Source: DAONFI01 sp035403485 (lineage in GTDB: Bacteria; Planctomycetota; Phycisphaerae; SM23-33). From it: a stretch of DNA of 64,000 nt. Shown here piece after piece: positions 16,864 to 26,690 of this stretch. How positions within the stretch are numbered: the stretch's first letter is position 1; every line of letters starts with the position of its first letter. The notes beneath the pieces were generated by a model. The model saw only the letters and a program-made list of their open reading frames with translations. It was not told the DNA's origin and did not search any database. Position numbers and translations under genes: made by a program. The stretch covers positions 1-64,000 of the forward strand of contig CAZIAZ010000003.1 of the NCBI GenBank assembly GCA_964536835.1, written 5' to 3'.

Positions 16864-18390
16864 ATGGTTTTTGATTTTTTTGACAAAAAAGGGTTATGCG
16901 TGCTTGTTGGCGCCGGCGTCGGCGGGCGTGAGATGCTCACGGCTGACGGCGAATACTGGTTAGGCCGGGCCGACGTGGTGATTTACGACCGACTCGCCGA
17001 TGATTCACTGCTTGAACTCGTACGTAGTGATGCTGAAATGATTTACGTCGGCAAACAAGCCGGCGACCATACCATGCCGCAAGAGCAGATAAACGCTCTT
17101 CTGGTTAAATATACGCTGGAGGGCAGACTTGTCGTACGGCTGAAAGGCGGCGATTGTTTCATTTTTGGCCGCGGCGGCGAGGAACTTGACGCGCTGGAGG
17201 CAGCCGGCTGTCAGTATCGTGTTGTGCCCGGTATAACGGCGGCGATAGCTGCCGGTGCGTACGGCGGTATAAGCTTGACTGACCGGCGCTATGCGTCCGG
17301 CGTGGCGTTCGTCACCGGCCATGAAGACCCGGCCAAGCAGACCAGCTCTCTCAACTACACTGCGCTTGCGGGTATCGATACGGTAGTATTTTACATGGGA
17401 GTCGGTCATCTTGAGCCGATAACGACAGGACTGATTGCCGCTGGCAGGGCGGCAGATACGCCGGCGGCTGTCGTGCGGATGGCCGGGCGGCCGTCGCAGA
17501 AAACCCTGATTGGCACACTTGGTGATATTTTTGGGAAAACCCGCGATGCCGGCGTTGAACCGCCGGCGGTACTTATCGTCGGGCAGGCTGCGGCGAAAGC
17601 ACGCGGCTGGTATGAAAAACTACCGTTAGCCGGCAAAACCGTATTAGTTACGCGGCCGCTAAAGCAGTCAGTCCCGCTCGCCGGCATGCTCCGCCGCAGC
17701 GGTGCGGAAGTTATCGAAACCCCAACTATCGAAATCGCTCCGCCTGAAAATTTCAGCCCGCTCGACGCGGCGATTGAACATTTGGCCAGTTACGATTGGC
17801 TGGTTTTTACCAGTCCGAATGGTGTGATTTTTTTTATGAGCCGTCTGGCGGTGGCTGGCTTGGATGCCAGGGCGTTGGCTGGTGTGAAAATAGCGGCTGT
17901 GGGGCCTGCCACAGCCGGGAAATTGGCTGACTTCGGTTTGCTGGCAGATTTGACGCCGAAATGCAATTATACGACGGCTGGCTTGGCGGCTGACCTGAAA
18001 TTGCGATTAACTCCTGGAAATACTGTACTTCTGGCTCGCAGCGATATCGCTCCGCCGGATTTGAAAAACGCTCTTGAGCCGGCTGCGGCAAAAGTTGACG
18101 AAGTGTGCGCTTACTGTACGCGCTGCCCTGCCGAATTGCCGCCCGATGCGATAAATGCCCTGCGGCAGGGCCATGTTGATATTATCACATTCACATCGTC
18201 GTCGACTGCGGAAAATTTTGTGAAACTGTTGAAAAAAGCGGAACCTCAGGCCTTTTTGAGGATTATAAATAATATAAAAAAGGCTGCCATCGGCCCTGTT
18301 ACCGCCATGAAGTTGCAGGAGCTGGGTTTTCCGGCGGATGTCGTGGCTGCGGAATGTTCCGTGGCAGGATTGGTGGCGGCACTCGTATAA
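16864..18390 (+). CDS. cobA-hemD: Fused uroporphyrinogen-III C-methyltransferase / uroporphyrinogen-III synthase
   Basis: This is a two-domain enzyme of the tetrapyrrole pathway. Residues about 10-245 are the SAM-dependent methyltransferase (SUMT/CobA), with GAGVGGREMLT, VVRLKGGDCFIFGRGGEE and VPGITAAIAAGAYGG. Residues about 255-505 are the HemD synthase, with TVLVTRPLKQS, DWLVFTSPNGVIFF and ITFTSSSTAENF. The fusion lets one protein cyclise hydroxymethylbilane and send the product toward sirohaem or cobalamin; such fusions are known in several phyla. No other haem gene is adjacent. The last codons carry a 9-bp direct repeat, CTCGTATAA, that also forms a possible promoter for rpoD. Confidence 0.95.
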   Translation: MVFDFFDKKGLCVLVGAGVGGREMLTADGEYWLGRADVVIYDRLADDSLLELVRSDAEMIYVGKQAGDHTMPQEQINALLVKYTLEGRLVVRLKGGDCFIFGRGGEELDALEAAGCQYRVVPGITAAIAAGAYGGISLTDRRYASGVAFVTGHEDPAKQTSSLNYTALAGIDTVVFYMGVGHLEPITTGLIAAGRAADTPAAVVRMAGRPSQKTLIGTLGDIFGKTRDAGVEPPAVLIVGQAAAKARGWYEKLPLAGKTVLVTRPLKQSVPLAGMLRRSGAEVIETPTIEIAPPENFSPLDAAIEHLASYDWLVFTSPNGVIFFMSRLAVAGLDARALAGVKIAAVGPATAGKLADFGLLADLTPKCNYTTAGLAADLKLRLTPGNTVLLARSDIAPPDLKNALEPAAAKVDEVCAYCTRCPAELPPDAINALRQGHVDIITFTSSSTAENFVKLLKKAEPQAFLRIINNIKKAAIGPVTAMKLQELGFPADVVAAECSVAGLVAALV

Positions 18391-18400
18391 CTCGTATAAT
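18370..18400 (+). promoter_or_regulatory. Possible sigma-70 promoter for rpoD
   Basis: TTGGTG at 18370-18375 and a perfect TATAAT at 18395-18400 are separated by 19 bp, slightly long. It overlaps the end of cobA-hemD and lies about 170 bp before the GTG start of rpoD. The -10 box is convincing; the -35 box is weak. Confidence 0.35.
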
Positions 18401-18569
18401 ATGGCTAATGTGTTGAATATGCCTTGACCACAGCCGTGCAGATTGCTAGAATCCGATGTTTTCACGTGTTGTAACGGAACGTCTGGCTAGGAGCCGGACG
18501 TTGGCGAGTAAACGGAATTCGATTTGGCCCAGGCTGATCCGGCACAACCACTTTTTAAGGAACACTATC

Positions 18570-20306
<1,737 letters not shown>

Positions 20307-20330
20307 GTCAATAATAGTAGGATAAAATAA

Positions 20331-20365
20331 AACCCGCGATATCAATGATATGGCGGGTTTTTTTG
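20331..20365 (+). terminator. Rho-independent terminator after rpoD
   Basis: The inverted repeat AACCCGCGATATCA / TGATATGGCGGGTT is followed by a run of seven or more T. It lies 25 bp after the rpoD stop codon. Confidence 0.88.
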
Positions 20366-20401
20366 TTGTCTGTATTTTTCTATAGCATATGGTTGGCGGG
20401 T

Positions 20402-20563
20402 TAGAGCATTGAAAGATTGAGAGTTCATATTTTTGCGCCAGTGGGTTTGTTCGTGGCAAGGAAGGAAAATGAGGCATACTTGGCAGTATTCTGAAGTTTT
20501 TCTGACGCAGCCACGGACAAAGCAAACCAGCAAAAAAGGAACTCTCAAGATTGAACTGCTCTA
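20402..20563 (+). repeat. Palindromic repeat element A1 (MITE-like, 162 bp)
   Basis: This is one of three copies that are identical over 162 bp except for a single base in A3. The ends are TAGAGCA...TGCTCTA, with an imperfect inverted repeat of about 26 bp and further pairing inward to a core AAGGAAGGAAAATG, an apical hairpin ATACT-TGGC-AGTAT, then TTTTTCTGACGCAGCC. The flanking TA on each side fits a TA target duplication. The right end falls exactly in the stop codon of the lipoprotein gene on the minus strand: joining the flanks gives TAA, and the element turns it into TAG. Confidence 0.85.
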
Positions 20564-21070
20564 GGGTGTCGGAGCGTCGTCATTATGTTTTGGATTTTTT
20601 CTGCCGGCTTCGTTTTGGAGTTCTGTAAATAGTTTATCGGTATTAGCCATAAGCCCCAATGCTTTTGCAGGAACTATTACGACCTCAAGGCTGCATGGGG
20701 AATAAAGCGTAAAAGCATTTTCATCGTTGTCCAATTTGACACTGTAATCATATCTTCCGCCGGTAAGTTCCATTTGTGTCGAGTCGCCCATTTTTATCAT
20801 TTTTTCCGGATTAAGCAGCTTGAAGAATTTTTTGGCGAAGCGACTGTCCTGCTGGTAATCTGCGGAAAATTGCAGTGAAGGGATTGAGTTCATGTCATAG
20901 AATGTGAGATGAAGTTTGTCGCCCTGCTTTACGGCTATGACTTTCTGCCTGTAGTCGATGGTCTTGCTGACGCATTGAATTTCAATTTTGTCGTAATTTG
21001 CAGGGTCGAATTCCTTGCATCCGCCGACAGCCGCAGCAATGCACATAATTGTCATGAACAGATTTTTCAT
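20561..21070 (-). CDS. Small predicted lipoprotein, function unknown
   Basis: The function is not recognised. From the ATG at 21070 (AGAGG five bases upstream) the product is 169 residues. It begins MKNLFMTIMCIAAAVGGC, a lipoprotein signal with lipobox AVGGC, so it is probably anchored to a membrane facing the periplasm. The rest is a soluble, mixed alpha/beta-looking domain with no motif I know, ending in a charged tail. The frame is open upstream to 21124, but that form would hide the signal peptide. Its stop codon is formed at the junction with repeat element A1. The FtsB-like gene is 85 bp upstream. Confidence 0.65.
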   Translation of the reverse strand: MKNLFMTIMCIAAAVGGCKEFDPANYDKIEIQCVSKTIDYRQKVIAVKQGDKLHLTFYDMNSIPSLQFSADYQQDSRFAKKFFKLLNPEKMIKMGDSTQMELTGGRYDYSVKLDNDENAFTLYSPCSLEVVIVPAKALGLMANTDKLFTELQNEAGRKNPKHNDDAPTP

Positions 21071-21154
21071 AGCCGCCTCTTTATTGTCCGAAACACTCTG
21101 AATATGCGCCAGCCAAGCCGGCAAAAAATCAGACTCAGGTAATATCGGTAGTCG

Positions 21155-21718
21155 TCAGTCTTTTTTTGTTATCGGCGGTGGCGGCAACTTCCATGGCCGC
21201 CAGCCGTGCTTCTGCGTCGGCGGGGCAAACAGGATGAATGCCGAAATCAGCATAGCCGCCGAAAGCAGCATATAGCTGCGCCGTTTGCCCTGTTTTTCCA
21301 GTTTGGCTGCGGTTTGCAGCCAGAAAGAGTCCTTATGCGACGGCTGAGGATAATGAATTTCTGATAGAATTTCAGGATTGTCCACCGGCCGGGCCGGGTC
21401 GCGTACGATAATTTCGTCGGGCGTATAAAGCCCAAGACGGGTGCCGGCCAATCGTTGCGTGAGAATTTCGTCGTTCTGCACGTCGCGCATCATGCGGCTG
21501 AGCGCCTGGACGGTTTCCTTAGCCTCCTGCAATCGCAGCGTGTCACGCTCAAGTTCATAGCGGGTTTTTTCTTTTTCAGCCCACGCCGGCAGAAGTACCA
21601 ACGCAGCCAGCAATGTCAGCGCCATGCCGGTCACCACCAAAAAACCAAGACGCCGGAAAAACGCTCCGCCGCCGGATTCCTCAACTATCTCAATTTTGTC
21701 TCCACATCCTTGCGCCAT
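21155..21718 (-). CDS. FtsB/DivIC-like septum formation initiator protein
   Basis: This 187-residue protein has a membrane helix near residues 25-47 (LGFLVVTGMALTLLAALVLL) and a coiled coil near 50-85. The segment ILTQRLAGTRLGLYTPDEI at about 86-104 matches the I-E-x2-A-R-x2-L-G-x-[VY]-x-P-x-E signature of FtsB/DivIC cell-division proteins. It lies directly downstream of eno and overlaps its end by 29 bp; eno-ftsB is a common order in proteobacteria. Unlike classical FtsB it is long and has a second hydrophobic helix near the C-terminus (about 155-170) followed by a proline-rich tail. A TTG at 21736 is an alternative start. The division role is inferred from the motif and context. Confidence 0.65.
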   Translation of the reverse strand: MAQGCGDKIEIVEESGGGAFFRRLGFLVVTGMALTLLAALVLLPAWAEKEKTRYELERDTLRLQEAKETVQALSRMMRDVQNDEILTQRLAGTRLGLYTPDEIIVRDPARPVDNPEILSEIHYPQPSHKDSFWLQTAAKLEKQGKRRSYMLLSAAMLISAFILFAPPTQKHGWRPWKLPPPPITKKD

Positions 21719-22991
21719 AAACAGCTTTATCTCCAAGTTTTTCTTCTATCCGTAGAAGTTGGTTATATTTGCACACGCGGTCAGTCCGGCTGGCTGAGCC
21801 GGTTTTTATCTGGCCGGTTTTTTCCGCAACAACCAGGTCGGCTATCGTGGTATCTTCCGTTTCACCTGAACGATGTGAAACCACAGCGGTATAATCGGCA
21901 CGGCGGGCCATATTTATCGCCGCCAGCGTTTCCGTCAGAGTGCCAATCTGGTTGACCTTTATGAGGATGCTGTTGGCAACGCCCAGGTCTATGCCTTTCT
22001 GGAGGAAATTCACGTTCGTCACAAAAAGGTCGTCGCCGACGAGCTGTATCTTGTCGCCGAGTCTGTCGGTCAGCAGTTTCCATCCGTCCCAGTCCTCTTC
22101 GCCGCAGCCGTCCTCTATGCTCATTATCGGATAACGGCTGCACCAGTCAACCCATATATCGACCATTTCTTCATTATCGATTATTCGCGACGGGTTCGAT
22201 TTGAAGAAACAGTAGCCTTCTCTGCCGAGTTTTCTGGCTTCGTTGGCCAATTCGCTGGCGGCAGGGTCGAGGGCGATGAATATGTCTTCGCCGGGGGCGT
22301 AACCGGCTTTTTCGATGGCGGTAAGTATCAATTCCGGCGCCTCTTCGTTGCTTTTGAGGCTGGGCGCGTAGCCGCCTTCGTCGCCCACGCCCGTGGAGTA
22401 GCCTTTATTTTTAAGCACACTCTTGAGTGAATGGAAAACTTCAGCTCCCATTTGAAGCGCTTGTCTGAACGTCTCGGCGCCGAGCGGCTGAATCATGAAT
22501 TCCTGGAAGTCGACCGTACCATCGGCATGTTTGCCGCCGTTAAGTATGTTCATCATCGGCACGGGCAGGATGACGGAATCGTCATCGCCGAGGTATTCGT
22601 AAAGTTCCAGACCCATTGAATTAGCCTGCGCCCGCGCCACCGCCATCGATACGCCCAGTATCGCGTTTGCACCGAGTCGCGATTTGTTTTTAGTGCCGTC
22701 AGCCTGTATCATGGCATTGTCTACAGCCTTCTGCGCTTCGGCGTCCATGCCGACTACCACGTCACGCAATTCGCCGTTGACGTTGGCTACCGCGTGCAGG
22801 ACGCCTTTGCCGCCGTAGTATTTCGGGTCGCCGTCGCGAAGTTCACAGGCTTCATTTTCGCCGGTGGATGCGCCGCTTGGAACGGCTGCCCGACCCCTTG
22901 TGCCGTCTTCGAGATAAACGTCAACCTCAACAGTCGGATTGCCGCGGGAATCCAGTATCTCTCTGCCGATGATATCAGCTATTCTGGCCAT
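21690..22991 (-). CDS. eno: Enolase
   Basis: Enolase interconverts 2-phosphoglycerate and phosphoenolpyruvate in glycolysis. The 433-residue length is normal. Family signatures are clear: REILDSRGNPTVEVDV near the N-terminus, SIEDGCGEEDWDGW, LIKVNQIGTLTETL, and SHRSGETEDTTIADL with the substrate-contacting His and Ser. A strong ribosome site (GGAGGT) lies seven bases before the ATG. The FtsB-like gene overlaps its 3' end. Confidence 0.97.
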   Translation of the reverse strand: MARIADIIGREILDSRGNPTVEVDVYLEDGTRGRAAVPSGASTGENEACELRDGDPKYYGGKGVLHAVANVNGELRDVVVGMDAEAQKAVDNAMIQADGTKNKSRLGANAILGVSMAVARAQANSMGLELYEYLGDDDSVILPVPMMNILNGGKHADGTVDFQEFMIQPLGAETFRQALQMGAEVFHSLKSVLKNKGYSTGVGDEGGYAPSLKSNEEAPELILTAIEKAGYAPGEDIFIALDPAASELANEARKLGREGYCFFKSNPSRIIDNEEMVDIWVDWCSRYPIMSIEDGCGEEDWDGWKLLTDRLGDKIQLVGDDLFVTNVNFLQKGIDLGVANSILIKVNQIGTLTETLAAINMARRADYTAVVSHRSGETEDTTIADLVVAEKTGQIKTGSASRTDRVCKYNQLLRIEEKLGDKAVYGARMWRQN

Positions 22992-23042
22992 GATGTACCT
23001 CCAAAAAAGTTGATACGCCGTGTTTTTTGCCTATGTTGTACA

Positions 23043-24308
23043 TTATAGGCGGTCTACGACGTTATCACCTATCTGGGGCGGGAAAACCTGACGGGACATG
23101 GCGCCGGCGGCAGTAGTGTCTCCGACGATGTCAATCCGCAGATAACCCACGAATTTATCCCGTCGATAAACAATCAGACGCATGCCGGCCTGAAGGCCAT
23201 GCAGTGAACCCACATTTATTTTGATTATCTGGTCGTCTATGCTGGTTATTTTGCCGGCGATACGGTTTATTTCGATTTTTACAGGGTTGTTGTTGGAAGA
23301 TTCTTCTTCGTCGTCGGAGGCTGACTGCGATTCATCGTCGGCTGAAGACGTTTTGTTTGCAGCAGGCGAAGTTGTGACAGGTTTGCGGGTGACGTATTCC
23401 ACGCGAGAGGCGGCTGCCGGATTGGCCATGGCTTCCTTGTAGGCTTTTATCTCCAGCTGTAGCCTGGCGATTTCCTTTTCCGACGACTGAAAGTTGTTAC
23501 GTATGACCTTGAGTTCCTCGCCTGTCTGTTCGTTCTTTTTTATCTGTTCGTTGAGCATTGTGTGGATACGTTTGTTCTTGTCGGCCAACGTATCCCGCTC
23601 CCGCGTAATGTCGCCGATTTTTTCCAGCATTTCCTTTGTCCGCTGCGGCTCATCTATGCGATAAAGCTTCAGCTGCAACGACAGGATATTGTTTTCCTGC
23701 TGGAGGATTTGGGCGGTTTTCGCCGGCTGGGTTGTGGCGACGGTTTTCAGACGTTCAAGGACGGCTTCTTCGTTTTTGACCGTAAGCTCGATTTCCTTGC
23801 GACGGATTTCCGCTTCCATATCGCTTGCGTGCATTCTCGATTCGCGCAGGGCGTTGGTCAGGTTTGCATTGACTTGATGGCCTTTATTGAGTGCAGCCAT
23901 CAGCCGTGAATTTTCCAGCTGAAGTTTAAGTATGATGTTTTGAAGTTTTTCTTCTTCGGTTCCGGATTCGTCGGCGGGCCTGGCGGCGGAAGAGGCTGAC
24001 GACGGCGATAGCGTTTTCTCCGCCTTATTTGTAGCCTGTGCCGGAGTTATATTTTTTGGCGTTGCCGGTTTTATTGACGGCGGCTCAGCTGGTTGAGTCT
24101 GTGATTTTTTAGGCGCATCGGCCGCTGATTTGTTGAATTCCGGCAGGCCTGCCGGAAGAGTTTCAATTGCCGCCGCCTCAAACGACGGGGCTGCGTCCTG
24201 ATTGTCGGAAGAGGTGTCGGCTGAGGCGCAAAAAACCTCGCCGGCCGTCGCTAGCAGAACAGCCCACAAAATTACACAAAACGTTCTGGTTGATTTTAGC
24301 TTCTTCAC
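23043..24308 (-). CDS. Exported coiled-coil protein of unknown function
   Basis: The 421-residue product begins with a signal peptide (KSTRTFCVILWAVLLATAG). A low-complexity Pro/Ala/Ser stretch covers about residues 30-115. A long coiled coil (about 118-300, rich in E, K, L and N) follows, then an acidic Ser/Glu linker. The conserved-looking C-terminal domain of about 75 residues begins KIEINRIAGKITSIDDQIIK and contains VGSLHGLQAGMRLIVYR. That end domain recurs in planctomycete exported coiled-coil proteins and may be a small beta-barrel. The function is unknown; a role in the periplasm or envelope structure is plausible. It lies 51 bp upstream of eno. Confidence 0.75.
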   Translation of the reverse strand: MKKLKSTRTFCVILWAVLLATAGEVFCASADTSSDNQDAAPSFEAAAIETLPAGLPEFNKSAADAPKKSQTQPAEPPSIKPATPKNITPAQATNKAEKTLSPSSASSAARPADESGTEEEKLQNIILKLQLENSRLMAALNKGHQVNANLTNALRESRMHASDMEAEIRRKEIELTVKNEEAVLERLKTVATTQPAKTAQILQQENNILSLQLKLYRIDEPQRTKEMLEKIGDITRERDTLADKNKRIHTMLNEQIKKNEQTGEELKVIRNNFQSSEKEIARLQLEIKAYKEAMANPAAASRVEYVTRKPVTTSPAANKTSSADDESQSASDDEEESSNNNPVKIEINRIAGKITSIDDQIIKINVGSLHGLQAGMRLIVYRRDKFVGYLRIDIVGDTTAAGAMSRQVFPPQIGDNVVDRL

Positions 24309-24380
24309 AACCCGACATGATAATTTATTTACAGCCTGCTACAAGCATTTTTTTATTATTATTGCCATAACCGCCGTCTT

Positions 24381-25034
24381 TTATGGCTGAAAATCCGGAA
24401 TTCGGCATATGACGGTGAAGTCGTTTTCGAGGTATTTGTCCAGAATGTGTATTTCTGCGTCGCCGCATGCGGCGCGGACAGCCGCCATCGCGGCGGTCGG
24501 CTGATAGGCGTAATATCGGTCGTCTTTGATTTTATGACGGGCGTGGAGGCAGTTGAACACCAGCCATTTGCTGGCGAGTGCGGCCATTTTTTCGACGGCG
24601 TTTTGCATAAAACTTTCGTTATTGCCCAGATTCAGGTTAAATGCGCCGCTGCAGTAGACTACGTCGAACGGTTTGTCTGCCTTTAAAAAACTCAATGCCG
24701 CGTGAGCAGACATTGCAAAAATGTCAGCCGCGAAAAGTTCAAGTTCCGGCTTGTCTTGACGCGCACGGAGAAGCATTTCGGGCAGAACGTCGACGCCTGC
24801 GTAGCGACACAACGCAATTTTTCTGACGGCGAGATATTGGGCCAAATCGCCAAGCCCGCAGCCGACGTCCAACAGCGTCAGGCCGTTGAGCGGAACATTG
24901 TCGGCTAATATTGAAAAACGCAGCAGTTGCGTCTCGCCGGCAGCCCAGTCGAGCACGTCGTAATTTTTTCTGCATGATTTTATGCGCGGCAGATAATGAT
25001 TACGGATTTTATCTATTTTGTCATTCATTTTCAT
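24381..25034 (-). CDS. Class I SAM-dependent methyltransferase
   Basis: This 217-residue protein has a Rossmann-type methyltransferase fold. Motif I is LLDVGCGLGDLAQYL (about 75-89), motif II is the acidic AGVDVLPEML segment, and a later FDVVYCSGAFNLNL matches the post-I region. The substrate is unknown. It starts 3 bp after the stop of the 550-residue unknown gene, so it is probably the third gene of a dapF operon. Start codons at 25034 and 25028 are both possible. Confidence 0.85.
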   Translation of the reverse strand: MKMNDKIDKIRNHYLPRIKSCRKNYDVLDWAAGETQLLRFSILADNVPLNGLTLLDVGCGLGDLAQYLAVRKIALCRYAGVDVLPEMLLRARQDKPELELFAADIFAMSAHAALSFLKADKPFDVVYCSGAFNLNLGNNESFMQNAVEKMAALASKWLVFNCLHARHKIKDDRYYAYQPTAAMAAVRAACGDAEIHILDKYLENDFTVICRIPDFQP

Positions 25035-25037
25035 AAT

Positions 25038-26690
25038 TCAGGTGGCGGCTGGACTTTCTTTGTAAATTTCGGCGTGGGAGATGACGTATTTATAAAAAGC
25101 CTCGCCTCCGAGTGCGATACACCACGGCAATATCGCTCCTCGTGAATCGTAAAAATCCATCGCCGCCGCCTGTGAATCCAGGTACAGACGGTTCAGCCAG
25201 CCGGCCAGCGTTTTGACACGCAATTTTTTTTCATTCTCCCACAAGCTGCGCATTTCAGGGCATTTGGGCTGTGTTTTCGCCAATTCGCGACGGCGGTTCT
25301 CAATCACAGCCATTTCTGCATACTCGGCGGCAAATTGGGTTTTCATCCATGATTTTCGCCTGGTTTCATCTGCAAAATCTGTCAGCCGACTACGGGCGGC
25401 AGCTATCACTTCATTATATTCGGCGGCGAATTCCTTTGCCGGCATATCATCGCGTCCGAAAATTTCGGCCAGGTGCGTTGGGAGATTTATCATTACAGAC
25501 TCATCCAGTTTCGCCAGCCTGTCCAGCAGTTTGAATCGCACTCGCAGGACCGGCTTGAAATATTTTTGGGGCAATACTCCTTCCGTCGTCAGCAGCCGTT
25601 CAAATTCATATGCCGCCGGCATATACATCGAGCCGTGATACGGCAGCGCCAGGTACGAACCTGTTTGGCCTGCCCGTACCTGCAGTACGAGTAAAATCGC
25701 TTTGCCTGCTATGCACAATACGCCTGCGTGCTTCATTGCGACAAGCGGCAAGCCGGCAGACGCGTCGAACTCCATGTCGCCTGCCGTGATTCTACCATCC
25801 TGAAGCCGACACTCGCAGCGAACCAATCGGCCGTCCCTGCGGAAAATCAGATAAAACGGCAATTCGCCGGCTGTCATGTCAAGCGGATGTACGCCCACAT
25901 CGGCAGTTGCAACCGCCTGATTATACAGGTTGCCGAGCCGCTCATAATCATTTATGAAAAGCTCAGCCAATTTCAGACGTTGCGGCGAACAGTCCAGAGA
26001 AAAAAAATCGCTCGCCTGCCGAATTCTTCGCTCGTGTGCCGGCGAAGAGCATTTGTCCGGAATAGTCAGCCATTCGCCCAGCCAGTCGGCGTAAAGCTCG
26101 GTCAGGCTGCCGGTTGACCGCCTGGAAACAAGACGCTCCAGCCTGGCCTGCTCGGCGGAAAACCACTCTTCGCTGCGACGGCGACATTGTTGCGACGGGA
26201 ATCGTTCAAGCGAATCGTTTTTTGCGCGATGAAACATCCACAAAATCGCATCGCGACACTGCCGCACAGTGATATCGCCTATTAACCTGTGATGCCGTCT
26301 GTCGCCGACAAAACTCGAACCGACCAGCATCCAATTATCGCTTGTGGAATATTTTTCAAAAAGTTCCTGCGGCGTAGTATTAAGGTCATGCGCTATTTGT
26401 TTGAGTCTGACGCCCGGCAGGTTTTCCCACCGGCGGATATCCACGGCGACCCTGCCGAGAAAATCGTTATAAAAAAGTGCAGCGCCCCAATCCGAGCCGC
26501 CGGTTGAATAGAATCGCTCCTGCACGATTTTAAGGCTGGTGTCATCGACGCCTGCGCCTTTTGCCGTAAAGGCGACGTCTATATCCTCGACGTAGTGTGT
26601 CGTGTTTATGCCTGCTGAGGCGAGGGCGTGTAATTTGGGTAACGTATCCCAGAGGCTGTGGGAGTTCTGGTCTATGCTCACTACGTTCAT
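25038..26690 (-). CDS. Uncharacterised 550-residue protein in the dapF operon
   Basis: I do not recognise a family. The product has no signal peptide or membrane segment. Visible features are an N-terminal stretch with SIDQNSHSLWDTLPKLHAL, an Arg/His-rich segment (GDRRHHRLIGDITVRQCRD, about 156-174), a middle beta-looking region with a run of aliphatic residues around ILLVLQVRAGQTG, and a helical charged C-terminal third. Its start overlaps the dapF stop by 4 bp and the methyltransferase begins 3 bp after its end, so the three genes are likely translated together. This hints at a cytoplasmic role shared with the methyltransferase, but no activity can be assigned. Confidence 0.7.
   Translation of the reverse strand: MNVVSIDQNSHSLWDTLPKLHALASAGINTTHYVEDIDVAFTAKGAGVDDTSLKIVQERFYSTGGSDWGAALFYNDFLGRVAVDIRRWENLPGVRLKQIAHDLNTTPQELFEKYSTSDNWMLVGSSFVGDRRHHRLIGDITVRQCRDAILWMFHRAKNDSLERFPSQQCRRRSEEWFSAEQARLERLVSRRSTGSLTELYADWLGEWLTIPDKCSSPAHERRIRQASDFFSLDCSPQRLKLAELFINDYERLGNLYNQAVATADVGVHPLDMTAGELPFYLIFRRDGRLVRCECRLQDGRITAGDMEFDASAGLPLVAMKHAGVLCIAGKAILLVLQVRAGQTGSYLALPYHGSMYMPAAYEFERLLTTEGVLPQKYFKPVLRVRFKLLDRLAKLDESVMINLPTHLAEIFGRDDMPAKEFAAEYNEVIAAARSRLTDFADETRRKSWMKTQFAAEYAEMAVIENRRRELAKTQPKCPEMRSLWENEKKLRVKTLAGWLNRLYLDSQAAAMDFYDSRGAILPWCIALGGEAFYKYVISHAEIYKESPAAT

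Noticed and set aside
20342..20548. Identical small minus-strand ORFs inside the A elements (also at 29662 and 36245)
   Set aside because: The shared peptide is a by-product of the repeat sequence. No ribosome site is consistent across copies, and each extends into unrelated flanking DNA.
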